Positions 13,243-21,242 of a stretch of 26,092 nucleotides of DNA are shown piece after piece (position 1 is the stretch's first letter; every line of letters begins with the position of its first letter). The stretch is from JBBKWJ01 sp037968895. Its GTDB lineage: Bacteria > Actinomycetota > Acidimicrobiia > Acidimicrobiales > SZUA-35. The stretch covers positions 1-26,092 of the forward strand of contig JBBKWJ010000007.1 of NCBI GenBank assembly GCA_037968895.1, read 5' to 3'. The notes beneath the pieces are model-generated. The model was not told the origin of the DNA and searched no databases. It worked only from the letters and a program-made list of their open reading frames with translations. Made by a program: the position numbers and the translations under genes.

Positions 13243-16200
13243 TTGGAGATTCGTATCTCAGTCTCACCGATTTCTGACAACAGAGTTTTTCTCGCGAGGA
13301 TCGACTCGCTGACACAGCGCCAGCTCGACGAAGTCGCCACCAGCGGCGAAATCGACGAGCTCAACGCCAACCGGGCCTGGTGGATTCGTGCGCTACTTCG
13401 CCGATTCGACGACATCGACGTCAAGATCGAAGAATCCGAATCAGCACGCGCCGCCGTTGGCCATCAAGCCATCCTGGTTGACCTTAAACACGAACTCGCC
13501 CGCGTCGACGAGGTGCTGACCGAGCTTGTTGGCCCCGCCGAAGAAGCGATCGCGGCACCAAGCGGTTCGTCGTCAATGCCGGAAACCCCCGATCTTGTGC
13601 TGCCGCCAGCGCTGCAGCTGGCGTGGGCCCCCGGCCAGCTCATTGCGTGGGCTGGCGGACCAGGAGCACACGTCGAGTCAGTCCACTTAGTTCAAGCGAG
13701 GCTTACATCAGCGGGGGGAGCAAGCTGCGGTTGGAGCGAGTTCCGGCGTCTCAAGCTGCCCGATGGTTCACGAGCCGAGACGGTTCAAGCCTCGTTGTCC
13801 GACAGCATCGGCTGGCTTGTCGCCCAGGCGAAGTCAGCTGACAACGAAGAATTTGGCGCAAGCGTCACGTGGCTCGGGCTTGTTGCGGCGACAGCTGTTC
13901 AGCTTGTCGCCCAGGGCCGATTCGTCCCTGTTGTGAAAAAGGGGCGTCGCACAAAAGACGATCTGACCTCGTTCGACGTGCGTTGGGCGCCCGCATTGGT
14001 AGACAACGTCGGACTCACCGCCCTAATCGATTCGATGCCAGGAGCAGTTTCGCTCGCCGACAATCGAGGCGATGCCAAGAACATGACGAGCGCCGTCCTG
14101 CAGGACATGGTCGACACCATCTGCCGGACCGCAGCTGATCGGCTTGAGGTACCAGCGCCTCCACCCGAAATCACTAACCGTTCTGACTTCGCCGAGGCGA
14201 TCCTTTCGTCGCTTGCCGGTACGCCGTTTCAAGCACCGCCGCGTGCGGGAGGCGAGCTCCTCCGGCGGTTAGAACTGTGGGTGAAGCCGGTCATCAATCC
14301 ACTCGAAGACGCCCTTGTCCTTACGCTCGACCCACCAGACGAGAGCAACGCGTGGTTCCTAGCGATTAGGTCGCCAATCGCTGGCGACGGCCTTGAGCCC
14401 GTCGAGTCTGCGCTTGTCAATTCGAGTTCGAGTCGACGCCGTTCCGTGCAAGACCAACTCTCTCGACTTGAACGGCTCTACCCAATTCTGATGAGGCCAG
14501 GAGGTCGCCGTCGCGGCGAGGTCATGCTGAGTCAGGATGAGGCATGGGAGCTCATGACCACGCACGCAGACAGTTTGCGCTCTGCTGGTTACGACCTGCG
14601 AGCCCCAAGCCTGTCGCGCAAGAAAGCGACTCCTTCGCTTCGCCTCACCAGCGAAGACGGAGCTGCATCGGTTGTCGGCGCCCAACAACTCGCAAATGTC
14701 CGTTGGTCCGTCCTGTTCGACGATATTGAACTGACCGCAGCCGATATTGCAGAACTCGCAAGCCAGGCCAGACCACTGGTCTCGTCCCGCGGTAAATGGG
14801 TTGAGATCGACAAGCTCGACCTGGCCGAAGCAGCCGCCGCACTCGCAGAGCGGGCCGAACAGAAGCAGCTCACTGGCGCCGACATGCTGCGGCATGCTCT
14901 TGGCCTTGACGGCTCGCCGTTCTCTGGCGGCATCTCGCTCGGAGGAAGTGGTTGGGCTGCCGATCTGCTTCGTGAGGCCGCCAACTTGTCTGACGACGTG
15001 CTTACGACCCCACCTGGATTCAGTGGCGAGCTTCGTTCCTACCAGGCTGAGGCCCGAGCCTGGCTCGGCTTTCTATCTAAGGCTGGCTTGGGCGGCTGTC
15101 TCGCCCTCGACATGGGACTCGGCAAGACGCCCACCATGCTCGCAAACATCGCTGCCACTGGCGGCGATGGACCAGCCCTTGTGATCGCACCGCCAGCCGT
15201 CGTCGGAAACTGGGCAAACGAGGCGAAGAAGTTCACCAAGGGTCTCAAGGTCAAAGTGCACCACGGTCCGAATCGGACCGAAGAGTCAGGCCTCGCCCGT
15301 CTCGCAAGCCGTTACGACATCATCATTACGACCTATGGCACCGCAGTTCGTGATGTGGCTGGGCTTGAAAAGATCAAGTGGGGCAAAGTCATCCTTGACG
15401 AGGCCCAGGCCATCAAAAACCCAGCGTCGGAGACATCACAACAGTTGCGGCGGCTCGACGCAAAGACGAGAGTGGCACTCACGGGTACCCCAATTGAAAA
15501 TGGTCTTGGCGATCTGTGGTCGATCATCGACTTCTGCAACCCGGGTTTGGTGGGGACACGATCGCAGTTCATCTCGCAACTTTCGGCAACAACGACGTCA
15601 AAGGACGGCGCAGAATCTGCCTTAAAGGCGCTCAACGGGATTCTCGTATTCCGTCGCACAAAGTCCGAACCCGCAATCGCCGCCGAGCTTCCGGACCGGA
15701 TCGACGAGCTTGCCCAGTGCGCGATGACACTCGAGCAGATCGGTCTCTACCAGGCGGTTCTCGACAGTCTTGTCCAGGTCGAGGATGGGGCCCCGCAGCG
15801 GAAGGGAGCGGTTCTCGCTGCTATTACGGCGCTCAAGCAGATCTGCAACCACCCGGCGGCATACCGCAAGGACGACGACGGCAAACTCGGCGGACGATCC
15901 GGCAAGCTTGAACGGCTTGAGAGCATCATCGAAAACGTCTTCGCATCTGGCGAGCGCATGCTGATCTTCACTCACTTCGCCACATGGGGCGACAAACTCG
16001 CCGACTACCTCAGCGATACCACCGGCGTACCTATCGCCTGCTACCACGGAGGCCTTGGTCGCGGCGCACGCGACCGCTTGGTCGATGAATTCCAGAACGG
16101 TACGGGACCAGGCGCAATGGTGCTTTCGCTTAAGGCTGGCGGCACCGGCCTCAACCTCACTGCCGCCAACCACGTGGTTCTGTATGACCGCTGGTGGAAT

Positions 16201-16452
16201 CCAGCAGTAGAAGACCAGGCTCGCGACCGCGTCTGGCGAATAGGGCAGAAGAACACGGTTATCTGCCATCGCCTGGTGTGTCCAGGAACGGTCGACGAAC
16301 GAGTCGAGGAAGTCGTTGCGGGCAAACGCAAGATTGCCGACCTCGTTCTTCCCAAATCAAGTTCGATCGACGATCTCGACGCCTCCCAACTCCAGGCGGC
16401 GCTCGGTCTCGACCCCGAACTTCTAATGTCCCAAGACGAGGCAGAGTTATGA
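13243..16452 (+). CDS. SNF2-family DNA-dependent ATPase/helicase (HelZ-like)
   Basis: The protein has 1069 residues. The SNF2-associated bacterial domain lies at about 120-560, the SNF2 ATPase core at 597-800 and Helicase_C at 885-1010. Motifs seen are DMGLGKT (Walker A, 623-629), DEAQAIKN (719-726), TGTPIEN (747-753), IFTHFATWG (908-916), CYHGG (933-937), LKAGGTGLNL (963-972) and DQARDRVWRIGQ (991-1002). Such proteins use ATP to move along or remodel protein-DNA complexes, and M. tuberculosis HelZ (Rv2101) is a relative. The HelZ-like region begins near residue 115. An ATG at 13576 (residue 112) would give the usual N-terminus but lacks a ribosome site, whereas the frame upstream looks coding back to a TTG at 13243, just after an in-frame stop at 13168. 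A 111-residue N-terminal extension is therefore likely. The stop overlaps the next gene (ATGA). Confidence 0.92.
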   Translation: MEIRISVSPISDNRVFLARIDSLTQRQLDEVATSGEIDELNANRAWWIRALLRRFDDIDVKIEESESARAAVGHQAILVDLKHELARVDEVLTELVGPAEEAIAAPSGSSSMPETPDLVLPPALQLAWAPGQLIAWAGGPGAHVESVHLVQARLTSAGGASCGWSEFRRLKLPDGSRAETVQASLSDSIGWLVAQAKSADNEEFGASVTWLGLVAATAVQLVAQGRFVPVVKKGRRTKDDLTSFDVRWAPALVDNVGLTALIDSMPGAVSLADNRGDAKNMTSAVLQDMVDTICRTAADRLEVPAPPPEITNRSDFAEAILSSLAGTPFQAPPRAGGELLRRLELWVKPVINPLEDALVLTLDPPDESNAWFLAIRSPIAGDGLEPVESALVNSSSSRRRSVQDQLSRLERLYPILMRPGGRRRGEVMLSQDEAWELMTTHADSLRSAGYDLRAPSLSRKKATPSLRLTSEDGAASVVGAQQLANVRWSVLFDDIELTAADIAELASQARPLVSSRGKWVEIDKLDLAEAAAALAERAEQKQLTGADMLRHALGLDGSPFSGGISLGGSGWAADLLREAANLSDDVLTTPPGFSGELRSYQAEARAWLGFLSKAGLGGCLALDMGLGKTPTMLANIAATGGDGPALVIAPPAVVGNWANEAKKFTKGLKVKVHHGPNRTEESGLARLASRYDIIITTYGTAVRDVAGLEKIKWGKVILDEAQAIKNPASETSQQLRRLDAKTRVALTGTPIENGLGDLWSIIDFCNPGLVGTRSQFISQLSATTTSKDGAESALKALNGILVFRRTKSEPAIAAELPDRIDELAQCAMTLEQIGLYQAVLDSLVQVEDGAPQRKGAVLAAITALKQICNHPAAYRKDDDGKLGGRSGKLERLESIIENVFASGERMLIFTHFATWGDKLADYLSDTTGVPIACYHGGLGRGARDRLVDEFQNGTGPGAMVLSLKAGGTGLNLTAANHVVLYDRWWNPAVEDQARDRVWRIGQKNTVICHRLVCPGTVDERVEEVVAGKRKIADLVLPKSSSIDDLDASQLQAALGLDPELLMSQDEAEL

Positions 16453-16814
16453 ACGCCAGAAGACGATCTCGCCGGTCCCGCACGAAGAGCCCCACCGACC
16501 AGGGGTCTCCCGCTCAAACCAGCCCAAAGGCATCAGGCGACAGCAGTAAGAAGCGCGCTCGACGTAAAGCGAAGCCAAAACCCGCAGATCTCACCGCATT
16601 CTGGGGCGACCGTTCGGCGCTGCCTGCAGTGTCGTCAGAATTCAGGATCACAGCCGATGCCACCGCAGTTGTCCGATCGCTTGGCCGCCCACCGTTGGCT
16701 GGACATGAGACAGCAGCCGAACACTATCTCGAACCCATCTACAACAGAGCCGTCATGCTCGCCTCGGCACTCGGCGCTGCTGGCGACCTAGTGGAACCCG
16801 AAGACTTGGTCTAG
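16449..16814 (+). CDS. small basic protein of unknown function coupled to the SNF2 gene
   Basis: This 121-residue protein is read from the ATG at 16449, which overlaps the SNF2 stop (ATGA) and follows GAGG eight bases upstream. Residues 1-45 are disordered and strongly basic (MNARRRSRRSRTKSP..., KKRARRKAKPKP), as in nucleic-acid-binding tails. Residues 47-121 look folded and include LTAFWGDR, ATAVVRSLGRPPLAGHE and YLEPIYNRAVMLASALGA. I do not recognise the fold. HelZ-type SNF2 genes are often followed by a SWIM zinc-finger gene; this product has no cysteines, so it is not that. It may be an accessory subunit of the SNF2 ATPase. The frame is open further upstream inside the SNF2 gene, but the longer reading is not needed. 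Confidence 0.72.
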   Translation: MNARRRSRRSRTKSPTDQGSPAQTSPKASGDSSKKRARRKAKPKPADLTAFWGDRSALPAVSSEFRITADATAVVRSLGRPPLAGHETAAEHYLEPIYNRAVMLASALGAAGDLVEPEDLV

Positions 16815-16830
16815 CTCGCCGCTGCCAAAT

Positions 16831-16850
16831 TGGGGCTTTGCCCTATTTAA
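16831..16850. terminator. possible weak bidirectional terminator between convergent genes
   Basis: GGGC-TTT-GCCC gives a short stem, extended by one G-T and one T-A pair and followed by TATTTAA. It fills the 28-base gap between the small basic protein and the opposing WS/DGAT and overlaps the latter's stop codon. The stem is short, so strength is doubtful. Confidence 0.35.
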
Positions 16851-18150
16851 TTGCGTCGATTGCGTCGGTCACAACCTGCGCATCGAAGCTGCTGTCTTGA
16901 TCGACCGTAACGCCAATTGAGAAAACGTCGGCGTATGAGATAACGCCAACACTAATCGGCACCTTGGCTGGCAGCGGAATAGCTGGCGTGAGCCGCTTCA
17001 TTTCGCTGCCAAGCACATAGACCGGCACGCGTGGGCCGGGGGCATTTACCGCCACCGCTTGCGCATGATGGGTTCCACTTCGAGTCGCACGCCGAACACC
17101 GAGGGCTGCGATAGTTGGCGCTGCGAGTCCGTGATGGTTCGTTAGGGCCGATGCAGACACTGACCGTGGCGTGTTTGTTACGGGACTCACCTGGGCTGAA
17201 ATGCGATGGAGGACCTTGTCGAAGTCGTCGGAGTCAAGCGGCAGTTTGGCCGACAGTGATGCGACCTCGTTCGTGAAAACACCGCCCGGTCCGACCGCGT
17301 ACGGCACCAGGGTCGTGGCCGTGTCGCCGGGCCAGACTTTCGATCCAACCGATTGTTGCAGCGCCCGAAGTCCAAGTGCGATGTATGTAAGCAGAACATC
17401 GTTGGTGCTAATCCCGTCAGCTTCTCGTTTTGTCCTCACCTCGCTGAACGGAATCTCGGTGCGCGACCAGGCCCGGTGTGGGCCGATGGCCCGATTGACT
17501 GTGCTCGGCACCGATGGGCGGCCAACTCCTCGTGCGATCTTGCCCGTCAGCCGAGCCGCCTTTTTCAACACACGAAACTGTTCAGCCGGGTTCAACATGA
17601 GATCGAGTGCTGCTCGTTCGAGAAGCTGCTGTGGGGTCGGGAGAGGGGATGGCGCCCATGTGGTGTCGAGCGCATGCCCTTCACCGAAGTCGTCGACCAT
17701 CATGCTGAGTGGGTCGATGCCAGACACCCCATCGACGATGGCATGGTGGGCCTTCGAGATGATGGCCCACTGACCATCGGCCAGATTGGAGACGATCCAG
17801 AGTTCCCAGAGAGGCTTGCCCCGGTCTAATCGTTGCGATAGCACGCGCCCGACGAGATTCTGTAGTGCCTGCTCGGTTGGTTCAGCTAGTCCGGTGTGTC
17901 GAAGGTGATAGCCCACCTTGAAATGAGGGTCGTCGACCCATACCGGTCGCTCCAGATCAAATGGAATATCGAGGAACCGTTGACGAAACCGAGGAATGTA
18001 GGCCACCCGTTTGGCGGTGAGGTCGGTGATCTCGGAGTACGGCGGCTCTGGTCCGTCAAAGACGGCAACCGAGACAGAGTGCATCGCACTGACCTGGTCT
18101 TCGAGATGGAGGAAGGCGGTGTCTTCTGGGGTGAGGCGTTCCATGGTCAT
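16843..18150 (-). CDS. WS/DGAT-type acyltransferase (wax ester synthase/diacylglycerol acyltransferase), copy 1
   Basis: The protein has 435 residues. It should transfer an acyl group from acyl-CoA to diacylglycerol or a long-chain alcohol, making storage triacylglycerol or wax ester at the membrane-cytosol interface. The catalytic motif HHAIVDG is at 135-141, preceded by KPLWELWIV (112-120). Later come FTNEVASLSAKLP (292-304) and NAPGPRVPVYV (369-379), equivalent to the family N-x-PGP motif. The N-terminus MERLTPEDTAFLHLED is typical. The ATG overlaps the stop of the patatin-like gene (ATGA), so a storage-lipid synthase and a putative lipase are translated in a coupled manner from the XRE operon. 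It differs clearly from the two other WS/DGATs downstream on the opposite strand, so it is not a recent tandem copy. The in-frame ATG at 18144 is an alternative start. Confidence 0.92.
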   Translation of the reverse strand: MTMERLTPEDTAFLHLEDQVSAMHSVSVAVFDGPEPPYSEITDLTAKRVAYIPRFRQRFLDIPFDLERPVWVDDPHFKVGYHLRHTGLAEPTEQALQNLVGRVLSQRLDRGKPLWELWIVSNLADGQWAIISKAHHAIVDGVSGIDPLSMMVDDFGEGHALDTTWAPSPLPTPQQLLERAALDLMLNPAEQFRVLKKAARLTGKIARGVGRPSVPSTVNRAIGPHRAWSRTEIPFSEVRTKREADGISTNDVLLTYIALGLRALQQSVGSKVWPGDTATTLVPYAVGPGGVFTNEVASLSAKLPLDSDDFDKVLHRISAQVSPVTNTPRSVSASALTNHHGLAAPTIAALGVRRATRSGTHHAQAVAVNAPGPRVPVYVLGSEMKRLTPAIPLPAKVPISVGVISYADVFSIGVTVDQDSSFDAQVVTDAIDAIK

Positions 18151-19145
18151 ACCGGGTAGGGGACGTCGGATGGGGATTTGATAGAGCTTGCCGCTTCACG
18201 CAGCGTCGACAGCATCGGCCTGAGGGCGGGATCATCCAATGCGGCGAACATTGAGGTGCTCGACTCGACAAGTACTGACACGACCCGTGTTGGGTCCATG
18301 AAGTTCACTCCAACTGCCTGCACAACGGCATCGTCTGGTTGCATTACAAGTACCTCGGTACCAGCCTCGCGGAGCGCTTTGACCTCGCGTTGCAGATGGA
18401 ACGAGGGAATGATTCTCATGGCTTCAGCCACGCTAGGAATGCCCCGACATCTCGTATGCGACATTGGCGACAACACCACAACAAGATCGAGACCTTCGCC
18501 AACCAGCAGGTCAGCGTTAGTCGCGGAGTGCACGCCGCCGTCGACATAGCGGTGGCCCCGGTAGGGGACTGGCCGAAACACTCCGGGTATGGCGCAGCTC
18601 GCTTCAACGGCTGACGCCACTGGAATTGCAGAATCTTCACGGCCAAAGACCATTAGGTCGCCCGAACCGAGTTCGACCGCTGTGATCCAAAGCGGCTCAG
18701 ATGGCCATGTTGAACTGTGCAGGTATGCGAGATTTTGCCCAACAACATTGGTTTTCACGACGCCGGTTGGCAGAAGCCCGGACAAGAGGCGTAGAGGTCG
18801 CAGCTTGTGAAAGCGCGCCAGTTCCCGTGCCGTCATCGCTAGTGAGGTGAAACCAAGTCGAAACTGGGCCGGGTCGGCTTCGCCTCGCCCCGCAATTGCT
18901 CGCAGTCGCGCCATACCGCCAGGATCGGTGGGAACGGAGAGTATTCGGGCGAGTAGATCTTCGATCGGTACGTGACCTCGTAGCAGCGAGGCGATGCTCG
19001 AGCCTGCGCTCGTGCCAACGACGATTTCTGCGGTCCGAGGGTCCCAACCAGTGATCTCGTTAAGCGCACCCAGACCGGCCGCGTGGAACGAGTAACCGGC
19101 GATTCCGCCGCCGCCGAGGACCAAGCCAACCCGCGGCGCACTCAC
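18147..19145 (-). CDS. patatin-like phospholipase / lipid acyl hydrolase
   Basis: The protein has 332 residues. The glycine-rich oxyanion loop LGGGGIAGYSFHAAG is at 10-24, the nucleophile elbow GTSAGS has S46, and the dyad aspartate D202 lies in YVDGGVHS. All elements of a Ser-Asp patatin hydrolase are present, so it should cleave acyl esters of glycerolipids. No signal peptide or membrane segment is visible, which suggests action on intracellular lipids such as storage droplets. The start is GTG at 19145, overlapping the XRE regulator stop (GTGA), and its stop overlaps the WS/DGAT start (ATGA). The position in one operon between a regulator and a storage-lipid synthase suggests a role in turnover or remodelling of neutral lipid; a protein-directed or membrane phospholipase role remains possible. 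Confidence 0.92.
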   Translation of the reverse strand: MSAPRVGLVLGGGGIAGYSFHAAGLGALNEITGWDPRTAEIVVGTSAGSSIASLLRGHVPIEDLLARILSVPTDPGGMARLRAIAGRGEADPAQFRLGFTSLAMTARELARFHKLRPLRLLSGLLPTGVVKTNVVGQNLAYLHSSTWPSEPLWITAVELGSGDLMVFGREDSAIPVASAVEASCAIPGVFRPVPYRGHRYVDGGVHSATNADLLVGEGLDLVVVLSPMSHTRCRGIPSVAEAMRIIPSFHLQREVKALREAGTEVLVMQPDDAVVQAVGVNFMDPTRVVSVLVESSTSMFAALDDPALRPMLSTLREAASSIKSPSDVPYPV

Positions 19146-19492
19146 GATCTGCTCACAAACGAGTCGTAGACGCTCAACATTGCGTTTCGTTGTGTCTCGC
19201 TGAGCTGTGGGTCAGCGCGAATCGCCTCTGTCGTGGAGGGAACGCCGCCTTCGCGATCCTCGTCGATAAGCCCGGTGCAACGCAGGAGTTCATCGATCCG
19301 GAGGTTGAAAGCGCCGGCGAGTGCCTTGATAACTCGAAGCGACGGCTCGTGCAAACCTCGTTCGAGCTGACTCACGTATGGATCGCTCAGATTTGTCAGT
19401 TTGGCAAGTTCGCGCTGAGACAACGCAGCAAGGCGCCGCTGGGCACGAACAAACTCTCCAAATGATCCGAGGGCTTCGGTCTGGGGACTCAC
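19142..19492 (-). CDS. XRE-family helix-turn-helix transcriptional regulator
   Basis: The chosen start is GTG at 19492, giving 116 residues (MSPQTEALGSFGEFVRAQRR). A longer reading from TTG at 19555 is possible, but its extra 21 residues look unlike the family and neither start has a clear ribosome site. The HTH spans about 11-70, with LSQRELAKLTNLSDPYVSQL as the recognition region and ERGLHEPSLRVIKAL after it. The C-terminal third is short and helical, with no ligand domain. The protein probably binds DNA as a dimer. It leads a coupled operon with patatin and WS/DGAT (GTGA overlap). The 124-base divergent region in front of it contains palindromes that could be its own operator, so autoregulation and control of the opposing fadD-like gene are likely by inference. 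Confidence 0.88.
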   Translation of the reverse strand: MSPQTEALGSFGEFVRAQRRLAALSQRELAKLTNLSDPYVSQLERGLHEPSLRVIKALAGAFNLRIDELLRCTGLIDEDREGGVPSTTEAIRADPQLSETQRNAMLSVYDSFVSRS

Positions 19493-19570
19493 AACACACC
19501 AATCGGTCGCAACGGGAACCGATTGAGCGTAAACGCCGCCGTCTCCGTCGCGCAAGCTTCAGCTAGCATT

Positions 19571-19590
19571 TTGCGAAGAATTCTTTGCAA
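19571..19590. promoter_or_regulatory. 20-base palindrome with TTTGC half-sites, candidate XRE operator
   Basis: TTGCGAAGAA and TTCTTTGCAA are symmetric at nine of ten positions (the tenth is a G-T pair) around a GAATTC centre. It lies between the divergent XRE operon and the FadD-like gene. Actinobacterial XRE-type regulators of the RamB/PrpR group recognise TTTGCAA-type sites, so this is a reasonable operator, though binding is unproven. Confidence 0.45.
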
Positions 19591-19595
19591 CTTAC

Positions 19596-19608
19596 GGCAA
19601 TCTTTGCC
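19596..19608. promoter_or_regulatory. second inverted repeat GGCAA-TCT-TTGCC, candidate operator
   Basis: This perfect 5-base inverted repeat lies only six bases from the preceding palindrome and ends nine bases before the FadD-like start codon. With TTTTGCGAA (19569-19577) and CTTTGCAA (19583-19590), CTTTGCCAA (19602-19610) makes a third direct copy of a TTTGC-type half-site. A protein bound here would block translation or transcription of the downstream gene. Confidence 0.4.
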
Positions 19609-19616
19609 AATCTCAT

Positions 19617-21212
19617 TTGGTGCAACTCATTCCAAAGTCGCTTCGTTCGCTTGCCCGTACCGGGTTCTTCCACCCCGCGCAGATCACTGCGACCACCACA
19701 TCGATGCTTCGATGGGGCCCCTCAGTTGCTGGCCTCTACGAGGCTGCCCGCCATCGCCAACCGCATGAACTCGCGGTGATTGACGACTGGGGGGCGTGCA
19801 CGTTCGCCGACGTAAGTAAGGCCTCTGATGCTCTTGCAGCGGGCCTCCAACAATACGGGCTGTCAGACGACTCAACTGTCGGGATTTTGTGTCGCAACAG
19901 CCGAGCCTTCGTCATTGCCGCAGTCGCCGTGTCGAAACTAGGGGCAGGCACGGTCTACTTGAACACTGCTTCGGCCGGGCCGCAGCTCAACGAGGTCATA
20001 CGCAACGAGGCAGTCGACTTTGTGATCCACGACGACGAGTTCGCCCCCAGCGGCGTCCCTCATCAGGCTGTCTCTCCCCATCGTGGTGATTCCTGGTGGT
20101 ATCCCGGCCTCGACTCGCACGCATCGCTCCGGCGAACTCGACCCCAGTTACAGCCGAAGCTTCCGGTGCTGCTCACGAGCGGGACCACCGGCACCCCAAA
20201 GGGTGCTCGGCGGGGAATGCCTCGTCCCGACCTCGACGGCTCAACAGCACTGCTGCAACGTATTCCCTATGCCCGCAACGCAACGATTCTCACCAGCTCG
20301 CCGCTGTTTCACGCATGGGGCGCCGCCCAACTCATTCTTGCGGCCACACTCGGCAATACTTTGGTGCTGCGAGCACGATTTGACGCATACGAGTGCCTTG
20401 ACGACATCGTTCGCCACGATGTCGACATTCTTGCCACCGTGCCGGTTTTCATCCAACAGCTCCTTGAGGTTCCTGAGTCGCAACGGGCGCTTCGACGCCT
20501 CATCGCCACTGTGTCGAGCGGCGCCGCATTGCCGGCCACAGTCTCGACACGCTGGCTGGCCGACATTCGACCAACGCTCTACAACGTCTACGGCTCAACC
20601 GAGGTCGGCCAGGCAACGATTGCGGTGCCTCGTGACCTTGCAAAACATCCAGGAACGGTTGGCACTCCAGCGCCGGGCTGCACCGTCGAAGTCCTCGATG
20701 AACAGCGCAACCCAGTTCCAGCTGAGTCGTCCGGCGCCATCTTCGTTGGCTCGGGTATGGGTTTCGAAGGTTACTCAAACGGGGGCGGCAAAGAAGCCGT
20801 CGGATCGCTCCTCGCAACCGGAGACACCGGCTACTTCACGAGCGACGGATGTTTGATGGTGACCGGCCGCGACGACGACATGATCATTACGGGCGGTGAA
20901 AATGTGTTCCCGAATGAAATCGAAGACTGCATTCGAAACGAAGACGGCGTGCTCGACGTCGCCGTTGTCGGTATCGCCGACGAAGTCTTCGGCCAGCGAC
21001 TTGTTGCGTTCGTCGTACCAGCCGATCAGAACCTCGCGCCACCAAAGCGCCGAACGAAGGCGGTGCAGCAGCGGGTGCGAGACAATTTGGCGAGCTACAA
21101 AGTGCCGCGAGACGTCATCTGGACCGATGAATTGCCTCGAAATCCGGCCGGTAAGGTTCTCAGAACGACATTGGTCACAAACGCGCAAGTTCGACTAGGA
21201 TCTGCCGATTGA
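19617..21212 (+). CDS. long-chain acyl-CoA ligase, FadD12-like (AMP-binding)
   Basis: The protein has 531 residues. It should activate a fatty acid with ATP to the acyl-adenylate and then acyl-CoA in the cytoplasm. The P-loop LLTSGTTGTPKGARRG is at 185-200, YGSTEVGQA at 325-333, the hinge region TGDTGYFTSDG...GRDDDMIITGGENVFPNEIE runs to 436, and NPAGKVLR contains the catalytic K513. The N-terminal block RTGFFHP...MLRWGPSVAGLYEAA resembles mycobacterial FadD12-type ligases, which supports a start at TTG 19617 or GTG 19620 rather than the ATG at 19704. No Shine-Dalgarno precedes it, so the message may be leaderless or nearly so. The start lies next to a cluster of TTTGC palindromes. It heads a rightward gene set with HAD-PlsC and two WS/DGATs, to which it could supply acyl-CoA. 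Confidence 0.93.
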   Translation: MVQLIPKSLRSLARTGFFHPAQITATTTSMLRWGPSVAGLYEAARHRQPHELAVIDDWGACTFADVSKASDALAAGLQQYGLSDDSTVGILCRNSRAFVIAAVAVSKLGAGTVYLNTASAGPQLNEVIRNEAVDFVIHDDEFAPSGVPHQAVSPHRGDSWWYPGLDSHASLRRTRPQLQPKLPVLLTSGTTGTPKGARRGMPRPDLDGSTALLQRIPYARNATILTSSPLFHAWGAAQLILAATLGNTLVLRARFDAYECLDDIVRHDVDILATVPVFIQQLLEVPESQRALRRLIATVSSGAALPATVSTRWLADIRPTLYNVYGSTEVGQATIAVPRDLAKHPGTVGTPAPGCTVEVLDEQRNPVPAESSGAIFVGSGMGFEGYSNGGGKEAVGSLLATGDTGYFTSDGCLMVTGRDDDMIITGGENVFPNEIEDCIRNEDGVLDVAVVGIADEVFGQRLVAFVVPADQNLAPPKRRTKAVQQRVRDNLASYKVPRDVIWTDELPRNPAGKVLRTTLVTNAQVRLGSAD

Positions 21213-21242
21213 GCACGATGGTGATAAGTGGGGAGAGCCAAT

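Noticed and set aside
15622..16269. 215-codon minus-strand frame opposite the SNF2 helicase domain
   Set aside because: It mirrors the conserved helicase motifs of the plus strand; no independent coding evidence.
16194..16448. Upstream extension of the small basic protein into the SNF2 gene
   Set aside because: It lies wholly inside the conserved SNF2 C-terminal region in another frame; the ATG at 16449 with the ATGA overlap and GAGG is a better start.
19493..19555. N-terminal extension of the XRE regulator from TTG 19555
   Set aside because: The added residues do not resemble the family N-terminus, and the TTG is only the second codon after an in-frame stop. GTG 19492 fits better, though neither start has a ribosome site.
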